From Kribbella amoyensis (GTDB lineage: Bacteria; Actinomycetota; Actinomycetes; Propionibacteriales; Kribbellaceae): DNA of 64,000 nucleotides. Below the pieces are notes generated by a model. The model saw only the letters and a program-made list of their open reading frames with translations. It searched no databases and was not told where the DNA came from. The position numbers were made by a program, and so were the translations under genes. Location of the stretch: positions 310,001-374,000 of the forward strand of contig NZ_VIVK01000003.1 of assembly GCF_007828865.1 (NCBI RefSeq), given 5' to 3'. Below, in pieces: positions 33,268-40,524 of the stretch. Positions within the stretch are counted from its first letter, which is position 1. Each line of letters opens with the position of its first letter.

Positions 33268-34245
33268 ATGCCGTTGAAGAAGGGCGCCGTCGTCGCCGTA
33301 GGGGCCGTCGGCGCGCTCGGCCTGGCCGTCGCCGCCGGAATCGCCTCGATCGGCGGCAAGAGCTTCGGTCCGCTGCTGCCGCCGCCCGAGGAGTGCCGCG
33401 CGACCGTCAACGGCAACACGGTCGTCCTCGATCTCGAGCAGGCGGAGTCGGCGGCCGTCATCGCGGGCATCGCGGTCCGCCGCGGACTCCCGCCGCGCGC
33501 GGCCACGATCGCGCTGGCCACGGCGTACCAGGAGTCCGGCCTGCGCAACCTCAACCACGGTGACCGGGACTCGCTCGGCCTGTTCCAGCAGCGCCCGTCG
33601 ATGGGCTGGGGGACGCCGGCGCAGGTCCGCGACCCGCACTACGCGGCGTGGAAGTTCTACGACGCGCTGGTGAAGGTGAAGAACTACCAGCAGCTCGCGG
33701 TGACGGTCGCGGCCGACAAGGTCCAGCGCAGCGCGTTCCCCAACGCGTACGCGGACCACGAGAACGACGCCCGCATCCTGGCGTCCGCGCTCACCGGGCA
33801 GTCGAAGGCCGTCTTCAGCTGCACGGTCGACCTGGCCTCGGCAAGCGTGGAGGCGGTCGGCAAGAACGGCCTCACCCCGCGCGCCGACGCGGTCCGCCGG
33901 GACGTGCTGAAGACCTTCGGCCCGGTACCCACCGGTGGGTACGCCGCGGGCGGGATCCGCTCGGGGCACATGGAGGGCTCGGCGCACTACGAAGGACGTG
34001 CGGTCGACCTCTTCGTCAAACCGATCTCCGCCGCGAACACGACCCGCGGCTGGGCGCTCGCGCAGTACCTGGTGGCGCACGCGGATCGGCTGAAGATCCG
34101 CACCGTCATCTTCAGCGACCGCATCTGGACCGCCGGCGGCCGCTCCGACAACGGCTGGCGCGAGTACACCCCACCGGACCGCCCCGGCAACCGCGACACC
34201 CTCCGCCACCTCGACCACGTCCACGTAGACGTCATCGAGGACTAG
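33268..34245 (+). CDS. exported two-domain protein, lytic-transglycosylase-like plus ARB_07466-like C-terminal domain
   Basis: A 325-residue protein with an N-terminal hydrophobic segment (residues ~6–28) that is a signal peptide or anchor. Residues ~55–165 hold a lysozyme-like segment: ALATAYQESGLRNLNHGDRDSLGLFQQRPS includes a glutamate placed like the catalytic glutamate of transglycosylases. Residues ~200–325 match the ARB_07466-like C-terminal domain of actinobacterial secreted proteins, with GSAHYEGRAVDLFV and LDHVHVDV giving the histidine/aspartate pattern of peptidase-like metal sites. A role in peptidoglycan turnover is likely but unproven. A hairpin abuts the start codon. Confidence 0.75.
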   Translation: MPLKKGAVVAVGAVGALGLAVAAGIASIGGKSFGPLLPPPEECRATVNGNTVVLDLEQAESAAVIAGIAVRRGLPPRAATIALATAYQESGLRNLNHGDRDSLGLFQQRPSMGWGTPAQVRDPHYAAWKFYDALVKVKNYQQLAVTVAADKVQRSAFPNAYADHENDARILASALTGQSKAVFSCTVDLASASVEAVGKNGLTPRADAVRRDVLKTFGPVPTGGYAAGGIRSGHMEGSAHYEGRAVDLFVKPISAANTTRGWALAQYLVAHADRLKIRTVIFSDRIWTAGGRSDNGWREYTPPDRPGNRDTLRHLDHVHVDVIED

Positions 34246-34730
34246 AACGACCCCTCACCCTTACCCTCGCCCTCTCCCCCGTAGCCGGTGCCGTGCGGGT
34301 GAGGCCGACTTTGGGCACCCACCAGCCACCGTCGAAGCCGCGAACCGCCTGACCCACGCACAAGGAAGCCTGCGGCGGGCGGCAAGCGCCTTGGAGTCTC
34401 GGGGCGCCGAGGCGGCGTGGCCGCCGTACGCGGGGGTGAGTGGCGAGGGTTAGAAGACCGCGGCGAGGCAGCGGGGCGGGGATACGCGGGGTGGATGGCT
34501 GCGGCGCGGCGGGGTGTGTTATCTCTGGCGAGTTCTTTGGTGGTCGGCGGGGCTGTTGCGTGGTTGGCGTGTTGCGGGACGTGCAGCGGTCGAACGACCC
34601 GCCAGCGGACCGCGTGCACTGTGCCAGCTCCTCACCTGCAACGCCCGCCATGAACCACGAACGCCTGGTCCCTGCCGCAGCGCCCTGGGTGGGAGCTGGG
34701 CTGGGCCAGGCGTTTCTGGTGGTGCTTTGG
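34246..34730. other. 485-bp intergenic region without a supported gene
   Basis: No open frame on either strand shows recognisable protein features; the longer ones overlapping it are low-complexity R/P/S/A translations. The left end is a C-rich tract and the right end a ferredoxin terminator (34660–34714). In mycobacteria the ferredoxin gene is followed by dapC, which is absent here. Confidence 0.6.
34660..34714 (-). terminator. hairpin downstream of ferredoxin
   Basis: AACGCCTGG at 34660–34668 pairs with CCAGGCGTT at 34706–34714. It begins 17 bases past the ferredoxin stop on the minus strand. The 37-base loop is GC-rich and can fold further. Confidence 0.5.
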
Positions 34731-35057
34731 TTACTCGTCGTGCTCCTGCGGGGGGAGGGCGGCGACGAAGGGGTGGTCCTTGTCGATCTTGCCCATCTTG
34801 GAAGCGCCGCCGGGGCTGCCCAGGTCGTTGAAGAACTCCACGTTGGCCGTGTAGTAGTCCTTCCACTGATCCGGGGTGTCGTCCTCGTAGTAGATCGCTT
34901 CGACCGGGCAGACCGGCTCGCACGCTCCGCAGTCGACGCACTCGTCAGGGTGGATGTAGAGCATCCGGTTGCCCTCGTAGATGCAGTCGACCGGGCACTC
35001 CTCGACGCAGGCGAGGTCCTTGAGGTCAACACACGGCTGCGCGATGACGTAAGTCAC
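34731..35057 (-). CDS. fdxA: 7Fe ferredoxin
   Basis: A 108-residue ferredoxin. CVEECPVDC binds the [3Fe-4S] cluster together with a later cysteine, and CVDCGACEPVCPVEAI binds the [4Fe-4S] cluster. The ~40-residue C-terminal extension (YYTANVEFFNDLGSPGGASK) is standard for actinobacterial 7Fe ferredoxins such as FdxC of M. tuberculosis. It transfers low-potential electrons, for example to P450s. The start is GTG at 35057, giving TYVIAQPCVDL after the initiator, with AGGAGG 7 bases upstream. Confidence 0.95.
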   Translation of the reverse strand: MTYVIAQPCVDLKDLACVEECPVDCIYEGNRMLYIHPDECVDCGACEPVCPVEAIYYEDDTPDQWKDYYTANVEFFNDLGSPGGASKMGKIDKDHPFVAALPPQEHDE

Positions 35058-35171
35058 TGGTACTCCTCCTATGGCCAGCAAGCGCAGCGGACTTGGGATG
35101 CTGCGTGCGGTGGTGCTCGGGTTCTCTAGTATCACGGTATAACTTCGCCCACTCTGCCAGGAGTCCGCATC

Positions 35172-36101
35172 GTGTCAGGCCTCAGTGCCCGTGATATCGG
35201 CCACCGTGTCGTGGTTCGGCATGCGCTCGGGGGTGGGCAGCTGACCGATGTGATCGGCGTGCTGCAGAGCCTGGACGCCGAGACCCTGGCCGTGAGGCAC
35301 GCCGACAGCACCGTGCACCGGGTCCGGCTGACCGACGTCGCCGCGGCCAAGCCGATTCCGCCGATGCCGCTGCGGCCCGTGGACGTGGACCAGCTCTTCC
35401 TCACCACCGCGCTCGGGCGGCCCGCGGCCGAGACCCGGTACGTCGGGCAGTGGTTGCTGCGAGCATCCGCGGGCTGGACGGGCCGGGGCAACTCGCTGCT
35501 GCCGGCCGGTGACCCCGGGATGCCGGTCGTGGACGCGCTCAAGCACACGCGAGCCTTCTACGAGGAGCGGGACCTGCCCGCGCTCGCGCTGGTCCGGCTC
35601 GGGAGCGCCCAGGAGGAGGAGTTCCGGCGGCTAGGCTGGATCGAGGCGCGCCCGGACGAGGCGGACGTACGGGTCATGCACACCACGCTCGACCTGGTGA
35701 ACGGCGAACCGGCGTACGAGGTGGCCGTGACCGACCGGCCGGACGCCGACTGGTACGCCGCGGCCTCCGACGCGCCGCTGCCGGCTGTGGCGGCCACGGT
35801 GATGGAGGGCGCGCCGAAGTCGGTGTTCGCCTCGATCGCGCTGGACGGCCGGACGGTCGCCGTCGCCAGAGGCGCCATGACGGGGCATTGGGTCGCGGTG
35901 GACGCCGTGCGCGTCGACCCGCGGTACAGGCGCCGTGGGCTCGGTACGGCGCTGCTGCAGGGGATCACGCGGTGGGCGGGCCCGCTCGGTGGCCGGCGGG
36001 CGTACCTCGAGGTGGTTGAGGACAACGCGGCCGCGATGGCCACGTACACGCGGCTCGGCTACGACACGGCGTACAAGTACCGCTATCTGACCGTTCAGTG
36101 A
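35172..36101 (+). CDS. GNAT-family N-acetyltransferase with N-terminal extension
   Basis: A 309-residue protein. The C-terminal ~115 residues form a GNAT domain with the acetyl-CoA motif VDPRYRRRGLGTALLQG and the following LEVVEDNAAAMATYTRLGY. The N-terminal ~60 residues form a small β-barrel-like module, and a second GNAT-like half (residues ~85–180) precedes the catalytic domain. This architecture resembles Rv0428c-type actinobacterial acetyltransferases. Substrate unknown. It starts with GTG and is divergent from the ferredoxin gene; the AT-richer gap at 35128–35145 probably holds both promoters. Confidence 0.82.
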   Translation: MSGLSARDIGHRVVVRHALGGGQLTDVIGVLQSLDAETLAVRHADSTVHRVRLTDVAAAKPIPPMPLRPVDVDQLFLTTALGRPAAETRYVGQWLLRASAGWTGRGNSLLPAGDPGMPVVDALKHTRAFYEERDLPALALVRLGSAQEEEFRRLGWIEARPDEADVRVMHTTLDLVNGEPAYEVAVTDRPDADWYAAASDAPLPAVAATVMEGAPKSVFASIALDGRTVAVARGAMTGHWVAVDAVRVDPRYRRRGLGTALLQGITRWAGPLGGRRAYLEVVEDNAAAMATYTRLGYDTAYKYRYLTVQ

Positions 36102-36141
36102 GCCCTACCCGCCGGCAGCCGGGGCGCTAAGGTCGGGCGTT

Positions 36142-36579
36142 ATGGCGGATCACGTGGCCGAGCGGCCGGAGTACGCGGGTGACTACGAGGGAACCGTGCA
36201 CGTCGAGTACACGCCGCACCCGGACGACGGGGTGGCCGACCCGGGCGAGATCGTCTGGACCTGGGTGCCGTTCGAGGAGGACCACAGCCGCGGCAAGGAC
36301 CGGCCGGTCCTGGTGGTCGGGTCCGACGAGCCTTACCTGCTCGCGCTGATCCTGACCAGCAAGGACCACGACCGGGACGCCGCCGACGAGGCGCGCTGGG
36401 GCCGGGTCTGGTTCGACATCGGCAGCGGCCCGTGGGACAAGGAGAACCGGCGCAGCGAGGTCCGGCTGGACCGGGTACTGCGGATCGACCCGGCGGAGGT
36501 CCGCCGGGAGGGCGCCGCGATCGGGCCGGAGCTGTTCGGTCAGGTGGCCGAACAGCTCCACACCCTGCGGCGGGCCTGA
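36142..36579 (+). CDS. PemK/MazF-family-like protein, solitary
   Basis: A 145-residue protein with the PemK/MazF pattern: PGEIVWTWVPFEEDHSRGKDRPVLVVG (in two parts around residues 34–60; the GKDRPVLVV strand is characteristic), then LALILTSKDHD, and a C-terminal LDRVLRIDPAEV helix region. MazF-type toxins are ribonucleases. No small antitoxin gene is adjacent: the upstream neighbour is an acetyltransferase 40 bases away and the downstream VanW gene is convergent. It may be a toxin-fold protein with a different role, a common situation in actinobacteria. Confidence 0.75.
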   Translation: MADHVAERPEYAGDYEGTVHVEYTPHPDDGVADPGEIVWTWVPFEEDHSRGKDRPVLVVGSDEPYLLALILTSKDHDRDAADEARWGRVWFDIGSGPWDKENRRSEVRLDRVLRIDPAEVRREGAAIGPELFGQVAEQLHTLRRA

Positions 36580-36580
36580 C

Positions 36581-38374
36581 TCAGGCCGGCGGACGCGCCG
36601 TCGTCGACGGGTTGGCGCCGGGCGGGGTCGGCGGCGTGGTCTCCGGGGTGCCCGGGGGTTTGGTGCCCGGAGGCTTGGTGCCCGGCTTCGGGCCGCAGCG
36701 GATGTCGTCGGCGGCGTTGTAGTTGGTGGTGAACGTCTCGGACTTCACCCGCTGGCCGTTCTTGGCGAAGTACCGGTAGATCTTGATGTCGAACCCGGCG
36801 GTCGGCGCCTGCGGCCGGCAGCCGGCCTCCTGGCTGTAGACCGTCTTCGGCGCGCGCGGGTTGTACTTCGCGGACTGGCCGGCGGTGATGTCCCAGACCT
36901 TGGTGCCCCAGATCTTCACCGTGATGCTGCCCTGGTTGCCCGGCGTGGACGAGGTGAACAGGGTCTGCACGAAGACCCCGTGCCCGGAGTCGTTCTGGAA
37001 CTTCAAATCCACGGACGGCCAGGCCACCGTCGCCTCGCGGCCGATCGGGTACCGGCTGATGTAGACGCTGTGCGCCTTGTGCTCGACGTCCTTCAGGCCG
37101 GCGAAGAACGCGGCGTTGAAGGTGGTGGTGGCCGACTGGGAGACGCCGCCGCCGAGGTCGAGGACGAACTTGCCCCCGTTGATGATGTTGCCCTCGGTGA
37201 AGCCGTTCTCCTTGGTCCGCTCGCCGACGATCTTGTTCAGGCTGAACGTCTCGCCCGGCTTCAGCAGGGTGCCGTTGATCTTGCGGGCGGCGGTGCCGAT
37301 GTTCACGTTCCGGTACTCGGCGTGCGGGAACTTGGTGGTGAACTGGCCCATCACCTCCTTGATCCCCAGCGCCTGCGCGGCCTCGGTGGTCAGCTCGGCC
37401 TTCGACTGGGCCAGGCCGACCGCGGCCTTCCGGTCGCCCTCCGGCTTCGGCAGCAGCGACAGGATCGCCGGCACCACCTTGTCCCTGGCGACCACCTGAC
37501 CGTCCACGGCCGGGACCACCTGCGGCTTGCCGCCGACGATCTGGATCGAGGCGTCCTTCGGCTGGGTCTCCAGCTCGGCGAACCGCTTCTTGAACAGCGG
37601 CTCCAGCTTCTTGCCGTCCAGGCTCGGGGTGAACTTGCCGTCCTTGGCGGTCAGCTTCAGCGCGGGCGCCAGCTCGGACGGCTGCAGGTTCACCCCCTTG
37701 TCGCCGACGGTGAGCCGGACCGGACCGGACATGGCCGGCTCGGCGTACTCCTTCATGGCCTGGTCGATCACGTCAGACCCGGCCTGCGGCTTGGTCACCT
37801 GGACCGGGAGGTCGGTCGCCTTCCCGTCGGACGGGTACGCGGCGACGATCGTGTCGCCGGCCGCGGCGTCGTCCAGCTGCAGCCCGTCGGCGGACGGGTG
37901 CTTGACCGCCTTGGCGTCCGGGAACGTGATGGTGCCCTCGGTGGCCGGCCGGTTCACCTGCTTCGACAGGCGCTCGACGGCGGCCTTCAGCTTCTGCTCG
38001 TCGGTGTTCACCACCGGCTCGACGGCGTGGCCGCCGGTCAGCGCCTGCCACATCCGGGCCGGGTTCAGGCTGCGGCCCACCCCGGCGTCGGCGACGGTGG
38101 CGTCCACGTCCAGCGTGAGCCCGGCGTCGGCCGGCTTCACCTGGTACGTCGACTCGCCGGCCTTGAGCTTGATCGGCTGGTTCAGCCGGTCCTTGACACC
38201 GGCCGCGAGCTTGGCCTTCGCCTCGTCCTCGGAAAGACCGCCCAGCTGGACGCCGAGTACAGTCGTGTCCCCTGGGACCTTGTCACCGGTCAGCGCGAAG
38301 GTCACCCCGTAGGCGACCACGACCACGCCGAACCCCGCCGCGGCGATGATCCCCGCGAGCTGTTTTCTCCCCAC
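36581..38374 (-). CDS. VanW-family protein with peptidoglycan-binding-like domains
   Basis: A 597-residue protein anchored by one N-terminal transmembrane helix (residues ~8–29). Two repeats of the YoaR-like putative peptidoglycan-binding domain lie at about residues 75–185 and 235–310 (GLSEDEAKAKLAAGVKDRL opens the first). The VanW domain spans ~355–480 with INGTLLKPGETFSLN and GGGVSQSATTTFNAAF, its usual signature. The last ~40 residues are P/G/T-rich. VanW proteins accompany some glycopeptide resistance clusters but are mostly of unknown cell-wall function. It is the only gene of its transcript and ends 1 base from the PemK-like gene. Confidence 0.88.
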   Translation of the reverse strand: MGRKQLAGIIAAAGFGVVVVAYGVTFALTGDKVPGDTTVLGVQLGGLSEDEAKAKLAAGVKDRLNQPIKLKAGESTYQVKPADAGLTLDVDATVADAGVGRSLNPARMWQALTGGHAVEPVVNTDEQKLKAAVERLSKQVNRPATEGTITFPDAKAVKHPSADGLQLDDAAAGDTIVAAYPSDGKATDLPVQVTKPQAGSDVIDQAMKEYAEPAMSGPVRLTVGDKGVNLQPSELAPALKLTAKDGKFTPSLDGKKLEPLFKKRFAELETQPKDASIQIVGGKPQVVPAVDGQVVARDKVVPAILSLLPKPEGDRKAAVGLAQSKAELTTEAAQALGIKEVMGQFTTKFPHAEYRNVNIGTAARKINGTLLKPGETFSLNKIVGERTKENGFTEGNIINGGKFVLDLGGGVSQSATTTFNAAFFAGLKDVEHKAHSVYISRYPIGREATVAWPSVDLKFQNDSGHGVFVQTLFTSSTPGNQGSITVKIWGTKVWDITAGQSAKYNPRAPKTVYSQEAGCRPQAPTAGFDIKIYRYFAKNGQRVKSETFTTNYNAADDIRCGPKPGTKPPGTKPPGTPETTPPTPPGANPSTTARPPA

Positions 38375-38437
38375 CGGACAGAGTCCTCCTGCTCAAGCCA
38401 GACGACGGACGCCCCATCCTACGGGACGCCACAAGGT

Positions 38438-38974
38438 TCACCTCGCGCCGGAGTTCCCCTCGTTGCCGCGCAACTCCCCATACCGGCCCGCGTAGTACAT
38501 CAGGGCGGCGGGGTCATCGGTCTCCTCCGCGCCGAGGCTCAGCACCTCGCCGACCACGATCGTGTGGTCGCCACCCTCGTACGTCGCCCAGGTGCGGCAC
38601 TCCAGCCAGGACAACGCCGCACCGACCACCGGGCACCCCGTCTTCGGCCCGGGCGTGGTCGCGATCCCGTCGAACTGGCTGTAGAGGTCGCGGCCGGACC
38701 TGGCGAAGCGCTCCGCGATCGGCTGCTGACTGTCCGCGAGCACCGACACGGCCCAGTACCCGCAGTCCAGCACGGCGTCGTGCATCCGGACGCCCTTGTC
38801 GACACAGACCAGCACCAGCGGCGGGTCCAGCGACACGGAGGTGAACGCGTTCGCGGTCATCGCGTGCGCGATCCCGCCCTGCAACGTGCTCATGATCGTG
38901 ATCCCGGACCCGAACCGGCCCAGCACCCGCCGGAACTCCCCAGGCGAGACGCTGCCACCGGGATCCGAAGTCAC
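38438..38974 (-). CDS. flavin reductase-like FMN-binding protein
   Basis: A 178-residue protein of the flavin reductase (HpaC/RutF-like) family. FRRVLGRFGSGITIMSTLQ opens the split barrel, AMTANAFTSVSLDPPLVLVCVDK is the FMN-phosphate-binding segment, and DHTIVVGEVLSLG closes it. It would supply reduced FMN or FAD to a two-component monooxygenase, but none is adjacent. The start is taken as GTG at 38974; a GTG at 39034 would add 20 residues of unlikely sequence. Confidence 0.85.
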   Translation of the reverse strand: MTSDPGGSVSPGEFRRVLGRFGSGITIMSTLQGGIAHAMTANAFTSVSLDPPLVLVCVDKGVRMHDAVLDCGYWAVSVLADSQQPIAERFARSGRDLYSQFDGIATTPGPKTGCPVVGAALSWLECRTWATYEGGDHTIVVGEVLSLGAEETDDPAALMYYAGRYGELRGNEGNSGAR

Positions 38975-39076
38975 CCCAGCAGCGTAAGACTCCCCGAAGG
39001 TTGATGCCTCAACTCGCCCTGTGGAACAGATCACTCCCCCGCCCGGCCACCGGAAGCGGCCGGGCGGACAGCGCGA

Positions 39077-39988
39077 TCAGAGGCCGGCGAAGAGGTCGTG
39101 CTCGAGGCCGTCCGGACCAGGGGCCGCGGTGCCCTTGACCAAGCGGTACGCCTCGTCGCCCCAGATCTCGTTGCCGTTGTTGTTCGACAGGGCGAAGAAG
39201 GGGCCGTCGACGGTGATCTGGGTGGCGTGGGCCTTCATCGCGTTCATCTTGCGGTCGACGTACCCCGCGGCGGGGACGACGCAGTCGATGAAGCGGTCCG
39301 GGGTGACGAACGGGCCGAGCGGGCCGTCGGGGTCGAGGCCCTCGAACGTGGTGGTGTCGCCGGAGTCGCGGAGTTTGCGGAGGCTGGTCCGCAGCGCCGA
39401 CTCGGCCATCGCGGTCCAGTAGATCTTCGCGACGTCCCAGGCCGGGCCGAGGTCCTCGCGGTACGACCGGGACGCGGCCAGGGCGGCGGCGTACGTCGCG
39501 ACGCGGTGCGCCTTGACGTGGTCGGGGTGGCCGTAGTTGCCGAACTCGTCGTAGGTGACCAGGACCTGCGGGCGGATCTCGCGGATGACCGGGACCAGGT
39601 CGTTCGCCGCGGCCAGCAGGTCGGCCTGCCAGAAGCTGTCCGGCCGGGTCTGAGGCGGGACCGCGGCGTTGCCGGCGTCGTCGTAGATCATCCCGGTGTC
39701 GCGGTACTTGCCCTGGCCGCCGAGGAAGCGGTGGTCGGTGACGCCGAGCTCGGCCATCGCGTCGGCGAGCTCGCCGATCCGGTGTGGGCCGAGCTGGTCG
39801 GTCTGGTCGGCGGCGAGATGGGCCAGGTCCGGCACCAGCACCTCGCCCTCCTCGCCGAGGGTGCAGGTGACCAGGGTGACGTGGGCGCCCTCGGCCACGT
39901 ACCGGGCCATGGTCGCGCCGTTGTTGATCGTCTCGTCGTCGGGGTGCGCGTGCACCAGCAGCAGCCGGCGGTCGGGAAGCTCGCTCAT
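39077..39988 (-). CDS. mshB: N-acetyl-1-D-myo-inositol-2-amino-2-deoxy-alpha-D-glucopyranoside deacetylase (mycothiol synthesis)
   Basis: A 303-residue zinc deacetylase of the LmbE/PIG-L family. [19 protein letters not shown] (from residue 12) carries the metal-binding histidine and aspartates, and [13 protein letters not shown] the third ligand. [15 protein letters not shown] is typical of MshB rather than Mca. It removes acetate from GlcNAc-inositol in the second dedicated step of mycothiol synthesis. The mycothiol-dependent isomerase-family protein at 21.6 kb would use the product thiol. Confidence 0.93.
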   Translation of the reverse strand: MSELPDRRLLLVHAHPDDETINNGATMARYVAEGAHVTLVTCTLGEEGEVLVPDLAHLAADQTDQLGPHRIGELADAMAELGVTDHRFLGGQGKYRDTGMIYDDAGNAAVPPQTRPDSFWQADLLAAANDLVPVIREIRPQVLVTYDEFGNYGHPDHVKAHRVATYAAALAASRSYREDLGPAWDVAKIYWTAMAESALRTSLRKLRDSGDTTTFEGLDPDGPLGPFVTPDRFIDCVVPAAGYVDRKMNAMKAHATQITVDGPFFALSNNNGNEIWGDEAYRLVKGTAAPGPDGLEHDLFAGL

Positions 39989-40103
39989 GCGGTTCAGCCT
40001 ACGTGGCAGGTCCGACAGGCCGAGCGCTCGACGAGTCCGGCCGCCGGCTGCCCGCCGGAGCCGCGATCAGGCCCCCCGGCCGGCGACTCCGTCCTGGTGC
40101 CGG

Positions 40104-40400
40104 TCAGCCGAAGCGGCGGACCAGCAGGCATCCGGCCTGGAACCGCGAACGGGCTCCGAGGCCGGCGATCAGGGCGCTGATCTCGGACCGGACGGTGCGC
40201 AGTGACAGACCGAGCTGCCGCGCGATCGCGGCGTCCTTCGCGCCGGTCGCCATCAGCCGCCCGATCAGGACCTGCCGGCTGGTCAGCTCCTGGACCGGCA
40301 CCGGCGTCCGCCGCCGCGAGCCCAGCTCGTAGACCTCACAGACGACCTCCGGCGCGAAATCCTCCATGCGCACCGCAGGCACAGCCTGGTAAACCGACAT
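40104..40400 (-). CDS. short LuxR-type helix-turn-helix protein
   Basis: A 98-residue protein whose C-terminal 65 residues match a LuxR/GerE DNA-binding domain: LTSRQVLIGRLMATGAKDAAIARQLGLSLRTVRSEISAL. There is no receiver or sensor domain. GGAG lies upstream of the ATG at 40400; an internal ATG (giving MEDFAPEV) is an alternative. It is divergent from the large NB-ARC regulator gene, separated by 124 bases, and could regulate it. Confidence 0.75.
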   Translation of the reverse strand: MSVYQAVPAVRMEDFAPEVVCEVYELGSRRRTPVPVQELTSRQVLIGRLMATGAKDAAIARQLGLSLRTVRSEISALIAGLGARSRFQAGCLLVRRFG

Positions 40401-40524
40401 CCAGATCTCCTCCCCAGTCCGGTCTCAGCCCAGCACATTGTTCCGGGTGGTCCAGACCGGTCACCAGGTACAACCCATACAGTTCACCCATACATTTGTC
40501 GGAGTGCGCGGGGGTGATCGAGCG

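Noticed and set aside
33648-34352. Second open frame on the plus strand overlapping the secreted hydrolase gene
   Set aside because: R/G/H-rich shadow translation. The overlapping frame has a signal peptide and recognisable domains.
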